Below, piece after piece: positions 52,829-61,844 of a stretch of 64,000 nucleotides of DNA. Each line of letters starts with the position of its first letter. Position 1 is the stretch's first letter. The stretch comes from FEN-1279 sp964501535 (GTDB taxonomy: Bacteria > Bacteroidota > Ignavibacteria > Tepidaquicellales > Tepidaquicellaceae): the NCBI GenBank assembly GCA_964501535.1, contig CAZCSV010000001.1:744001-808000 (forward strand). Direction: 5' to 3'. The position numbers and the translations under genes are program-made. The notes below the pieces were generated by a model. That model was not told where the DNA came from, did no database searches, and was given only the letters and a program-made list of their open reading frames with translations.

Positions 52829-55627
52829 TTGACGGATTCAAAAGAAATAAGAAAACAGTTTTTAGATTTTTTTAAGGAAAAAGGACATACGATAGTCCCC
52901 TCTTCTCCGGTTGTCCCCTATGAAGACCCGACACTGCTTTTTACTAACGCAGGAATGAATCAATTCAAGGACGTATTTCTCGGAATCGGAACTCGTGAAT
53001 ATAAACGTGTTGCGAATACACAAAAATGCATCCGCGCAGGTGGAAAGCATAACGACCTCGAAGAAGTGGGAATAGACGGATACCACCACACATTTTTCGA
53101 AATGCTTGGCAACTGGTCTTTCGGTGATTATTACAAAAAAGAAGCAATTGGATGGGGTTGGGAATTACTCACTAAAGTCTGGAATTTGCCTAAAGACAGA
53201 TTATGGGCAACGGTTTATAAAACCGACGATGAAGCTTTTGAATTTTGGAAATCCGAAACTGACATTGACCGGTCGCATATTTTAAGGTTCGACGAAAAAG
53301 ACAATTTCTGGGAAATGGGAGAGACAGGACCTTGCGGACCGTGCTCGGAAGTGCATTTCGATTTAACCGAGAAAGGATGTAAACCTAAAGATATAAACGC
53401 GGGTTTGGAGGATGTTATTGAAATCTGGAACCTGGTTTTCATTCAATATAACAGAGACGAAAAAGGCAAGCTTCATCCCCTGCCTAATAAGCACGTTGAC
53501 ACCGGAATGGGTTTCGAAAGAATTGTAAGGGTTATAAACAATAAAAAATCGAATTACGATACGGATGTATTCGAGCCTATAATCAATGAGATTACAAAAA
53601 TAACAGGTGCGGAATATAAAGGCGATAATATTTCATCGATTAATGCAATTGCAGACCACATAAGGGCTTTAACATTTGCCATTTGCGACGGAGCCATACC
53701 GTCCAATGAAGGCAGAGGATATGTATTAAGAAGAATATTAAGGCGTGCCTCCCGGCTTGCGAGAAAAATAAATTACCACGACCCTTTACTTTTTCTTCTG
53801 GTTGATTCGGTTGTGAAAAATTTCAAAGATGTTTTCCCGGAATTAATCGAAAAAAAAGATTTTATAAAAAATATAATAAAATCGGAAGAAGAAAGTTTTA
53901 ATTTGACGCTCGACAGAGGTCTGGAATTGTTCAGTGAAATATATGAAAGGATAAAAAGCAATAAGAAAAAAATATTCCCTGGTGAAGAGGCATTCAAGCT
54001 TTACGATACATACGGTTTTCCTATTGATTTGACACAACTGATGGTGCGTGAATACGGATTTGAAGTTGATATGAAAAAGTTCGATGAAGAAATGGGAAAG
54101 CAGAAAGAAAGAGCAAGAGCTGCAAGGAAAGATGAAATAATACAATTTGACGAAGAAACATTTTCCAGATTAAATGAAATAAAAAATCAAATATCTTTCG
54201 ATCCTTATAATATAGATGAAAAAGGAATCTCAACAAAAGTATTATTTTCAAAGATTTCTGAGTCAGTTGATAGTAGCGGTGAGACATATCTTGTCTGTAT
54301 TAAAGATAATCCATTTTATTTTGAATCAGGAGGTCAAATTTCTGATACAGGGTTTTTATTATTTAAAGGAACAAAATTACCTGTAATAGATAGTAAATTA
54401 GGCGAATATATTTATATATCAAACAAACCTCATTTCGAATTGGAAAATCAAATTGTAGATGTATTTGTTGATATGAACCGAAGAAGATTAATTGCAAGAC
54501 ATCATACAGCAACACATTTATTAAATGAAGCACTTACTAATATTCTTGGGGAACACATAAAGCAAATGGGATCACTTGTAACAGATAAATATTTTCGATT
54601 CGATTTTTATCATTTTAATAGATTATCTGAAAACGAAATTAAAGAAATTGAAAAAAGAGTAAACAAACATATTGAAGAATGCTATGAAGTAAAAACAGAA
54701 ATTATTAATATTAGTGATGCATCCAAAATACAAAATGTTAAAAAATTCTTTGGTGATAAATATGGAGATATTGTTAGGGTAGTATCTATTGATAATATAA
54801 GTTATGAATTCTGTGGAGGTACACATGTAAAGAATACTAGCGATATTGGATTCTTTAAAATAAAAAAAGAGGAAAGTATTGCTTCAAACATTAGGAGAAT
54901 AACTGCTGTTGTAAGTAAAGCATTAAGCGATTCAATTGAAGATACTAACAAAGTGAATCTGGAAACATCTCAATCATTCTTGAATGAAATACCTGAATTG
55001 ATAAAAAATAATGAAATATCTGATAAATCTGATTTTTTAAAAGAAATTACCGATACTTTAGTATATATAACATCAGTGAGTGCAGAGAACATCAATATTT
55101 TAAATACAGATATTGAAATCACTCCAAAAAATTATAATCCTATAAGTGATTCAACTTCTGATTCAACTATTAAGATATTTGAAATTAAAAATACTATTAA
55201 AGAAATCAAAAAAGAAAAGTCAAAATACGAGTTAAAAAATAATTTGACCAAATTATTCAATGAATTGGATCAATTCATTAATAATTCAGAAGTATATAAC
55301 GGACATAAAATTCTCGCTTCAAAATTCGAAGTTAATAATGCGGAAGAATTCAAGGAAATCGGTGATAAATTAAGAGAGAAAATTCTCAACGGTGTCGGAC
55401 TTGTTGTCTCTGTAATAAACGGGAAAATAAATCTTGTGTGTTCGGTGAGTGATAATCTGGTTAAAGAAAAAAATCTGAATGCAGGTAAGCTTATATCCGG
55501 AGTTGCAAGGGAACTGGGAGGTGGAGGCGGCGGAAGACCTCACCTGGCAACAGCAGGCGGTAAGGATATCAAGAAAATCGATATTGTATTGGAAAAATTC
55601 ATTAACGATATTAAATCTCAATTATAA
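52829..55627 (+). CDS. alaS: Alanyl-tRNA synthetase
   Basis: The 932-residue product begins at a TTG; no ATG fits (the N-terminal SKEIRKQFLDFFKEKGHT is correct). The class II catalytic core covers about 1-440 (SSPVVPYEDPTLLFTNAGMNQFKD, RVANTQKCIRAGGKHND). The editing domain has H559-x3-H563 (RHHTATHLL) and C662-x3-H666 (CGGTH). The C-Ala domain ends with LGGGGGGRPHLATAGGKD. All key residues are present. From about 54120 to 55290 the codon usage and CpG content differ sharply from both ends. It is 3 bases before the nucleotidyltransferase start. Confidence 0.96.
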   Translation: MTDSKEIRKQFLDFFKEKGHTIVPSSPVVPYEDPTLLFTNAGMNQFKDVFLGIGTREYKRVANTQKCIRAGGKHNDLEEVGIDGYHHTFFEMLGNWSFGDYYKKEAIGWGWELLTKVWNLPKDRLWATVYKTDDEAFEFWKSETDIDRSHILRFDEKDNFWEMGETGPCGPCSEVHFDLTEKGCKPKDINAGLEDVIEIWNLVFIQYNRDEKGKLHPLPNKHVDTGMGFERIVRVINNKKSNYDTDVFEPIINEITKITGAEYKGDNISSINAIADHIRALTFAICDGAIPSNEGRGYVLRRILRRASRLARKINYHDPLLFLLVDSVVKNFKDVFPELIEKKDFIKNIIKSEEESFNLTLDRGLELFSEIYERIKSNKKKIFPGEEAFKLYDTYGFPIDLTQLMVREYGFEVDMKKFDEEMGKQKERARAARKDEIIQFDEETFSRLNEIKNQISFDPYNIDEKGISTKVLFSKISESVDSSGETYLVCIKDNPFYFESGGQISDTGFLLFKGTKLPVIDSKLGEYIYISNKPHFELENQIVDVFVDMNRRRLIARHHTATHLLNEALTNILGEHIKQMGSLVTDKYFRFDFYHFNRLSENEIKEIEKRVNKHIEECYEVKTEIINISDASKIQNVKKFFGDKYGDIVRVVSIDNISYEFCGGTHVKNTSDIGFFKIKKEESIASNIRRITAVVSKALSDSIEDTNKVNLETSQSFLNEIPELIKNNEISDKSDFLKEITDTLVYITSVSAENINILNTDIEITPKNYNPISDSTSDSTIKIFEIKNTIKEIKKEKSKYELKNNLTKLFNELDQFINNSEVYNGHKILASKFEVNNAEEFKEIGDKLREKILNGVGLVVSVINGKINLVCSVSDNLVKEKNLNAGKLISGVARELGGGGGGRPHLATAGGKDIKKIDIVLEKFINDIKSQL

Positions 55628-55630
55628 AAT

Positions 55631-56629
55631 ATGAAAGTAATTATTCCTGTAGCAGGTATTGGAACAAGATTAAGACCACATACTTTGACGCAGCCGAAAG
55701 TCTTATTGAATGTAGCAGGCTATCCAATGATCTATCATATAGTCAATCAGATAATTAAAGATAAAATCGCAACATCGATTATTTTGATAACCGGAAATAT
55801 GAGTGACCAGATTGAAAGCTATTTAAATACCACTTTTAATTTCAAATTCGATTTTATAACACAAAAGAAGCCCCTGGGATTAGGGCATGCTATCTACTGC
55901 GCAAAAGAGTCTTTTTCGGATAAAAAAAATGAAGAGACACTGATTATTCTCGGTGATACATTATTCGACGTTGATTTAAAGAAAATGTGCAAAAGTAATT
56001 ATTCGGTCATTGGCGTAAAAAAAGTCGAAGATCCGAGAAGATTTGGAGTTGTAGAAAAAAATAGAAACGGATTCATTACAAGATTTGTGGAAAAACCAGC
56101 ATCCTTGGAAGTTTCTTCATCAAACGAAGCAATTGTCGGATTATATTATATTAAAAATTCGACATCACTTTTCGATTCATTAGATTACATTATTAAAAAT
56201 GAAATTAAAAGCAATAATGAATTCCAGCTGACAGATGCGCTCGAAAGAATGATAAATAAAAAAGAACGTATGAAAACATACGATGTTAAAGGTTGGCTTG
56301 ATTGCGGAAAGCCGGAAACCTTGCTTGAAACAAATTCTTATTTGTTAAAAAAGTTTAACAAGAAATTTAAAATTAGCGGCTCAATATTGAAGTCCCCTAT
56401 CTACATTGGAAAAAATACATCAATAGAAAACTGCATCATCGGTCCAAATGTAACGATAGGAAATAACAGCATTATTAAAGATTGCATCATAGAGAATTCT
56501 ATTGTAGATTCAAATAATTATATCGAAAATGCAATCCTAAAAAATTCGATAATAGGAAGAAACTGTAAAGTCATATTGAAAAAGATGACTTACAATCTGG
56601 GAGAATATTCGGAAAAAATACAGAATTAA
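55631..56629 (+). CDS. Sugar-phosphate nucleotidyltransferase
   Basis: The 332-residue product opens with the activation motif VIPVAGIGTRLRPHTLTQPK and has LIILGDTLFDVD for the metal/sugar phosphate site and GLYYIKNSTSL. The C-terminus (from about 245) shows hexapeptide left-handed helix repeats (IENCIIGPNVTIGNNSIIKDCIIENS). It resembles glucose-1-phosphate thymidylyl- or guanylyltransferases; which nucleotide and sugar it uses cannot be told. It probably belongs to the alaS transcript and overlaps the next gene convergently by 4 bases. Confidence 0.87.
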   Translation: MKVIIPVAGIGTRLRPHTLTQPKVLLNVAGYPMIYHIVNQIIKDKIATSIILITGNMSDQIESYLNTTFNFKFDFITQKKPLGLGHAIYCAKESFSDKKNEETLIILGDTLFDVDLKKMCKSNYSVIGVKKVEDPRRFGVVEKNRNGFITRFVEKPASLEVSSSNEAIVGLYYIKNSTSLFDSLDYIIKNEIKSNNEFQLTDALERMINKKERMKTYDVKGWLDCGKPETLLETNSYLLKKFNKKFKISGSILKSPIYIGKNTSIENCIIGPNVTIGNNSIIKDCIIENSIVDSNNYIENAILKNSIIGRNCKVILKKMTYNLGEYSEKIQN

Positions 56630-57111
56630 TTGATTTTCTTTTTCATTGAAGTATTTATAAGCTCAATATTTTTCATCTCAAGCTCGGTAATCATTTTATC
56701 GACATTATCAAATTTTGGTTTATACCATTTTTGTTCAGAAAAATAAGTCTTCATTTCTTTATCCTGGAATTTGAATCCATACCTCGCCAGAATCTCATTT
56801 TTCATTATTTTCTTGTCTAAATCGGATAATCCTTTCAAATCATCTTCTGTAAGTTGCCGCATCGATATATACGGATATTTTCCCGGATATTTTCCCGTCC
56901 TGTTATTTTCCTCAATTGCTTTATCATAATCTTCTTTGGCTTTCTTCAATTCTTCTTCTTTTTGCTTAGATATATTTTCGAGATCTTTTTTCTCTTGCTC
57001 AAGTTTCTTTTCTGTCTCTTTTAAGTCCTGACTGATTTTTTTTATCTGCTCATCTTTTTTTGTACAGGACACTAACAACAAGCATAGAATGATGGAAATT
57101 ATTATTCTCAT
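56626..57111 (-). CDS. Lipoprotein with coiled coil and YARHG domain
   Basis: The 161-residue product has a lipobox (LLVSC, Cys at about 16), then a coiled coil of about 60 charged residues (KKISQDLKETEKKLEQEK, EELKKAKEDYDKAIEE). A C-terminal YARHG-type domain follows (KKIMKNEILARYGFKFQD, YFSEQKWYKP). The YARHG domain is extracellular and of unknown function. It converges on the nucleotidyltransferase gene with a 4-base overlap. Confidence 0.82.
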   Translation of the reverse strand: MRIIISIILCLLLVSCTKKDEQIKKISQDLKETEKKLEQEKKDLENISKQKEEELKKAKEDYDKAIEENNRTGKYPGKYPYISMRQLTEDDLKGLSDLDKKIMKNEILARYGFKFQDKEMKTYFSEQKWYKPKFDNVDKMITELEMKNIELINTSMKKKIN

Positions 57112-57170
57112 TTTTGTGTTTTTTCTTTAAATTATTAAATTGTTTTTAATTTTTAAATGTAAAACTGTTT

Positions 57171-57530
57171 TTATTCAAGCTTTTCTTTATTACTTCCATC
57201 CCAGTTTATCAGTCCCTTTTGTACCGAAGCTCTTAAACTTGACCAGGAATATCTTTTTGACGAAGGATTGTTTTCTCCTCCAATTACTAAATATTGATTA
57301 TTCTTTTCAAGCAGATTCACAGTCAGTAAATATCTCTCCATTTTGGGCGAGATGCCAAGGTCATCCTGTAAATGAACAAAAATTGCATCATCCTCTGATG
57401 ATGCATATATATTGAAGTATTTCCAATTTTTTGGAGAGTCCTCTTTAATGTATTTGGAAGAACAACTGATATTAATTAATAAAGCAAATAATAAGAGAAA
57501 ACTAAAGCAGAATTGAATTATATTTTTCAT
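57171..57530 (-). CDS. Small hypothetical lipoprotein
   Basis: The 119-residue product has a lipoprotein signal ending in NISC (Cys at about 23). The mature part is mixed alpha/beta with no family signature that I recognise (YASSEDDAIFVHLQDD, LVIGGENNPSSKRY). It stands alone between the YARHG lipoprotein and the vWA protein on the same strand. Confidence 0.65.
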   Translation of the reverse strand: MKNIIQFCFSFLLLFALLINISCSSKYIKEDSPKNWKYFNIYASSEDDAIFVHLQDDLGISPKMERYLLTVNLLEKNNQYLVIGGENNPSSKRYSWSSLRASVQKGLINWDGSNKEKLE

Positions 57531-57624
57531 TTTATTTCTGTATTAAATTATTATATTTCATGAATTTTATTTTCTTATGTCACATTTCACCACCTTATAT
57601 TTGGGGTATACAGAGTTTTATTCG

Positions 57625-59697
57625 CTAAATATTTTCCAGTTTTTTCGAATAAATCATTTCAAAAAAAACCAATATTAATGCAAGCACAATTAAATACATC
57701 CACAATTCAATCCCCTCTCTTGCATTAACTATAGTCGATTTTATATCGGATTGTACGGGTAAAGTCTCCGCGTTATCTATCCCGTATGATATAAATAATT
57801 CTTTTATTTCACTTTCTTCAGATTTTTGCAAAATACTCTCCAATGAATCTCTGTTTAAAGCAAAAAAATAATTTTTTGAATCATTCGGGAATAAAACCTG
57901 ATATATTCCGGGCTCCTTATATATATCGCTGTAATAAGCTTCGTATAATTTATTTTTACCGAAACTGATTACATTATTTTTGCCTACTGTATTCTTAATA
58001 TCTTTATATTCCCCCTTACCCAGATATAAAATACATTTATTTACAATCAATGGGAATATACTTTTCATCGGTAAATCCGACATTTCATCATCTCCCGAGA
58101 CAGCGCAGAACACTAATTTCCCGTCACCTGAATCCGACTCAACAAGAAACAGCCTGGAGCCGGAAAGATTCATGAGTTTTGAGGTATTACTATTAGGATA
58201 AATATTATATATGTAATCGATACGTGGTGACCCGATAAAATGCTTACTGCTGGTTAGACTCAAATCCTCATTTCTAAAAGCACCGAAAAATATCGGATGT
58301 TCGAAGTCAATCTTTTCGAATCTTCTGCTTATGTTTGTGTCCTGTGTAACTCTTGAAATTTCTTCAATACGAAATGCATTTATTTTACTGAATAAGGAAT
58401 TATAACTATATGTTTTTATGTTCTTTGCAGGAAACAGCAACACACCTCCGCCATTTTTTAAATAATTATTTATTATCGATATTTCCGCTTCAGAAAAATT
58501 ATTTTTTCCCGATATAATAAGCATATCAGCCATTACTATTGCTTTATTTATGTCTGCTGATTCATTGACATTATAAAATCGTTGTTCATTTGAAATGCTG
58601 TTTAATTTTTCAGCCGATTCCATAGCAAGTTTAATATACTTCATATAATTTTCACCATTACTAATTAAACCGATATTCACTTTATCAGGAATATTGAAAG
58701 AAAAATAATACTTATTGTCTTGAATCAACTCATCTTCAAAGATATCGTTTTGTAAGAGCTCTGCATATCCGCCGATGCTTCCTGCCCGTGATGGTTTCAG
58801 TGTAAATTCCAATTCTTTCCTCTCGAGCGATATTATATCCGTTACTGTTTCGGATATTTTTTTATCATCCAGAAAAAGATTTACCTGCTTATTCAGAGTA
58901 TTAAATTTATTGTGATTTTTTAATGTTACACTTATTTTAATGTCCTTGTTTATTTCAAGAATTTTTGATTTTATGTCAACCTTTTCTATTGATATATTGT
59001 TCGCCTCTCTGCTTCCTGTTATTATATTGTAAAAAAGTAATTTCTTTTTCGATTCCTTAAAAATATCTTTGTCAAAATTATCTGACTTTAGATTAATTTT
59101 CTGAAAATCACTTATTACGAAAACCTCATATAAAGGAAAACTCTCATTATCCATTATGTCTTTTGTGTATCTGACTAAATCAGATAGGACAAAGGAAACG
59201 GATGTTAGTTCGAGGTTTTTTAAAGAATCAATAAAACTACCAATATCTTTTAATTCCCCCTTCTCAAAGCTCTTAAGACGTGAAGCAGTAATTAAAAATA
59301 TTTTATCGTCGGGATTATATAGCTGTAAAATATTTATAACGGAATTTTTCGCTTGCTCATAATAACTCCCGTACTCATCCTTAACTGACATGCTGAAAGA
59401 ATTATCAAGAATAAATATCCCGCATTTCCTGATATCAGGATTACTTCCGGATAAATAACCTTTATAAACCGGATTGGAAAATCCCAAAACCAACAATACG
59501 ATAATCATTATCCTGATAATCAACAATAAAATCTGCTTTATCCTGATTTTTCTTAGTTTTGATTTCTGAATTTCCTTTAAAAACATTAACGTGGAAAATT
59601 CTATCTTCCTTACCTTTCGAAGATTAAAAAGATGCAGTAATATCGGTATTATTATTGCAAAAAGCCCAAATAGGAAATATGGATTTAAAAAATTCAA
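57625..59697 (-). CDS. BatA-type membrane protein with vWA domain
   Basis: The 690-residue product begins with the aerotolerance-operon N-terminal domain (FLNPYFLFGLFAIIIPILLH, KVRKIEFSTLMFLKEIQKSK) and a second membrane helix at about 58-78. The vWA domain carries a MIDAS-like DNSFSMS near residue 104. A glutamine-amidotransferase-like region (MADMLIISGKNNFSEAEI, LKNGGGVLLFP) follows, and a last membrane helix closes the protein. The fusion with a GATase-like part is usual for BatA-like proteins of Bacteroidota. Partners (MoxR ATPase, DUF58) are not adjacent here. Confidence 0.88.
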   Translation of the reverse strand: MNFLNPYFLFGLFAIIIPILLHLFNLRKVRKIEFSTLMFLKEIQKSKLRKIRIKQILLLIIRIMIIVLLVLGFSNPVYKGYLSGSNPDIRKCGIFILDNSFSMSVKDEYGSYYEQAKNSVINILQLYNPDDKIFLITASRLKSFEKGELKDIGSFIDSLKNLELTSVSFVLSDLVRYTKDIMDNESFPLYEVFVISDFQKINLKSDNFDKDIFKESKKKLLFYNIITGSREANNISIEKVDIKSKILEINKDIKISVTLKNHNKFNTLNKQVNLFLDDKKISETVTDIISLERKELEFTLKPSRAGSIGGYAELLQNDIFEDELIQDNKYYFSFNIPDKVNIGLISNGENYMKYIKLAMESAEKLNSISNEQRFYNVNESADINKAIVMADMLIISGKNNFSEAEISIINNYLKNGGGVLLFPAKNIKTYSYNSLFSKINAFRIEEISRVTQDTNISRRFEKIDFEHPIFFGAFRNEDLSLTSSKHFIGSPRIDYIYNIYPNSNTSKLMNLSGSRLFLVESDSGDGKLVFCAVSGDDEMSDLPMKSIFPLIVNKCILYLGKGEYKDIKNTVGKNNVISFGKNKLYEAYYSDIYKEPGIYQVLFPNDSKNYFFALNRDSLESILQKSEESEIKELFISYGIDNAETLPVQSDIKSTIVNAREGIELWMYLIVLALILVFFEMIYSKKLENI

Positions 59698-59787
59698 ATT
59701 GTTCTTTTATAAATTGTTTTTACAGTTTAAAGGTTTTATTTTAACAAGTTACATTTAAAAATTCTATGTAAATCGGAATAAAATAAT

Positions 59788-60432
59788 ATGAGCAAAATTG
59801 ACGCAATAATCGTTTTAAAAGGGAATATTCCTTTCGGATTGTTAAATAAATATCTCAAGAAAAACATATATTTAATTTGTGCAGATGGTGCTTCCAATAT
59901 TTTGAAAAAACATAAAATAACCCCAAATATCATCATCGGCGATTTGGATTCCTCGAAAAAAAAGACACTGGATTATTTCAGGAAAAAAGGCGTGGAAATA
60001 AGAAAAATCAACGAACAGGAAACAACAGACTTTGAAAAATCATTATTATATTCAATCGAAAATAATTTAAAAAAAATCATAGTTTTTGGGGCATCCAGTA
60101 AAAGGCAAGACCATACTCTTAACAATTACAGCATATTAAAAAGATATTACAATTCCCTTGATTTAAAAATCATTGATGATAAATTCGAAATCTTTTTCAT
60201 AAAAAGGAATCTAAAGTTTAAATATCCGGGGAACAAGCTGATATCCATTATGCCTATGCCATTTGCTAAAGGAATTAAAACTAAAGGATTACGATATAAA
60301 TTGGACAACGAGGACCTTGAATTTGGAGTAAGAGAAGGCACGCTGAATAAATCAAAAAATGGAGAAATCGAAATCGAGTTTGAATCGGGAGACTTGTTGT
60401 TATTCAAAAGACATTTTCAACCGAATAAATAA
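59788..60432 (+). CDS. thiN: Thiamine pyrophosphokinase
   Basis: The 214-residue product matches the family along its length: ICADGASNILKKHKITPNIIIGDLDS with the catalytic/substrate acidic pair, a NEQETTDFEKSLLYSIE segment, IVFGASSKRQDHTLNNYSIL and the C-terminal beta sandwich that binds thiamine (GTLNKSKNGEIEIEFESGDLLLF). It converts thiamine to thiamine pyrophosphate using ATP. The next gene starts 6 bases later, so they are probably an operon. Confidence 0.92.
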   Translation: MSKIDAIIVLKGNIPFGLLNKYLKKNIYLICADGASNILKKHKITPNIIIGDLDSSKKKTLDYFRKKGVEIRKINEQETTDFEKSLLYSIENNLKKIIVFGASSKRQDHTLNNYSILKRYYNSLDLKIIDDKFEIFFIKRNLKFKYPGNKLISIMPMPFAKGIKTKGLRYKLDNEDLEFGVREGTLNKSKNGEIEIEFESGDLLLFKRHFQPNK

Positions 60433-60437
60433 ATTTT

Positions 60438-61844
60438 ATGATTAGCTTTAGTTTATATGACTATGTTTTGATAATCCTTTATTTTTTCGGGGTTATTTAT
60501 ATCGGTTTCAAAACAAAGACAACCGACAAAAATAATTTTGACTACCTTGTTGCCGGCAGAAGCATAACATTACCCGCTTTCGTTGCAACACTGGTTTCTA
60601 CTTTTTACGGTGGAATATTGGGAATTGGGGAATTTACATATAAATATGGCATCTCTAGCTGGGTCATGAATGCTTTCCCTTACTATTTCTTTATTACCTT
60701 ATTTGCAATATTCCTTGCAAAAAAAATCAGAAAGGTTGAATTATACACCATAGCGGATAAGCTTGAAATCACATATGGAAAAAAAGTGAGTGTGCTCGGT
60801 GCATCGCTGATTCTTTTACTGATTACTCCGGCACCGTATATTTTAATGCTTGGAATTTTGGTTCAACTTATTTTCGGATGGTCATTAAATATTTCAATGA
60901 TAATTTGCTTGCTTGCATCTGTTGTATTCCTCTTTAAAGGAGGATTAAAAGCTGATATACGTGTCAATATTTTCGAATTCATTCTGATGTTTTTGGGCTT
61001 TGGAATAATTCTTCCGTTCTGCTTTTTTAAACTTGGGGGATTTGATTATCTTGCTTCCAATCTTCCTGACACTCATAAAAGTATTACTGGCGGTAATTCA
61101 ATAGGTTATATGTTTGTATGGTTCTTTATCGGAATGTGGGCTCTCGTCGACCCGGGATTCCACCAAAGATGCTATGCCGCAAAAGATGAAAGTACAGCGA
61201 GAAAAGGCGTATTTGTTTCTCTTGTGTTCTGGCTGATATTTGACTTCATCACTACTGTTTCCGGTCTGTACGCTTTCGTTTATATTAAAAATATTGAGAA
61301 TCCCGCAATGTCATATCCTTTATTGGCAAATTCCATTTTACCATCTGTTGCCAAAGGATTCTTCTTCGTTGGAATGATTGCTACAATTATGTCAACGTTT
61401 CATTCACTATTATTTATTTCAGCAACAACACTTGGGAAGGATATTATTTGTCGCATTAAAAATTTGTCTGATGAAAAAAACAATTACACAAAATTTGGAA
61501 TACTTATTACATCAATATTATCGATTTTAATCGCAATATTGATACCATCGGTGGTTCAAATTTGGTATACGATAGGAAGCCTGACCATTCCATCTCTGTT
61601 AATCGGATTGGTGTCTTCGTATTCAAAAAAGCTCATTATAAACCGCAATTTCATTTTTAGTGCAATGATTGTTTCATTTTTATTTTCATTTGCATCTTTC
61701 ATATTTGGTAATATATATAAAATTAATGAAACGCCTTGTTATTTTCTGGGTTTAGAACCGATGTATCCGGGGTTATTTGCAGGATTGTTTATTTATATAT
61801 TAGGTTATTTTTATAATAGAAAAAAAAATATTGTTAATGAATAA
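60438..61844 (+). CDS. Sodium:solute symporter (SSS) family transporter
   Basis: The 468-residue product has about thirteen membrane segments and the family N-terminus (YDYVLIILYFFGVIYIGFKT, FDYLVAGRSITLPAFVATLV). The GTG-like glycine-rich first repeat (GGILGIGEFTYKYGIS) and FHQRCYAAKDESTARKG are typical SSS signatures. The substrate is unknown. Tight linkage with thiN suggests thiamine or a precursor, which is inference only. Its last bases overlap the start of the patatin gene by 8. Confidence 0.88.
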   Translation: MISFSLYDYVLIILYFFGVIYIGFKTKTTDKNNFDYLVAGRSITLPAFVATLVSTFYGGILGIGEFTYKYGISSWVMNAFPYYFFITLFAIFLAKKIRKVELYTIADKLEITYGKKVSVLGASLILLLITPAPYILMLGILVQLIFGWSLNISMIICLLASVVFLFKGGLKADIRVNIFEFILMFLGFGIILPFCFFKLGGFDYLASNLPDTHKSITGGNSIGYMFVWFFIGMWALVDPGFHQRCYAAKDESTARKGVFVSLVFWLIFDFITTVSGLYAFVYIKNIENPAMSYPLLANSILPSVAKGFFFVGMIATIMSTFHSLLFISATTLGKDIICRIKNLSDEKNNYTKFGILITSILSILIAILIPSVVQIWYTIGSLTIPSLLIGLVSSYSKKLIINRNFIFSAMIVSFLFSFASFIFGNIYKINETPCYFLGLEPMYPGLFAGLFIYILGYFYNRKKNIVNE

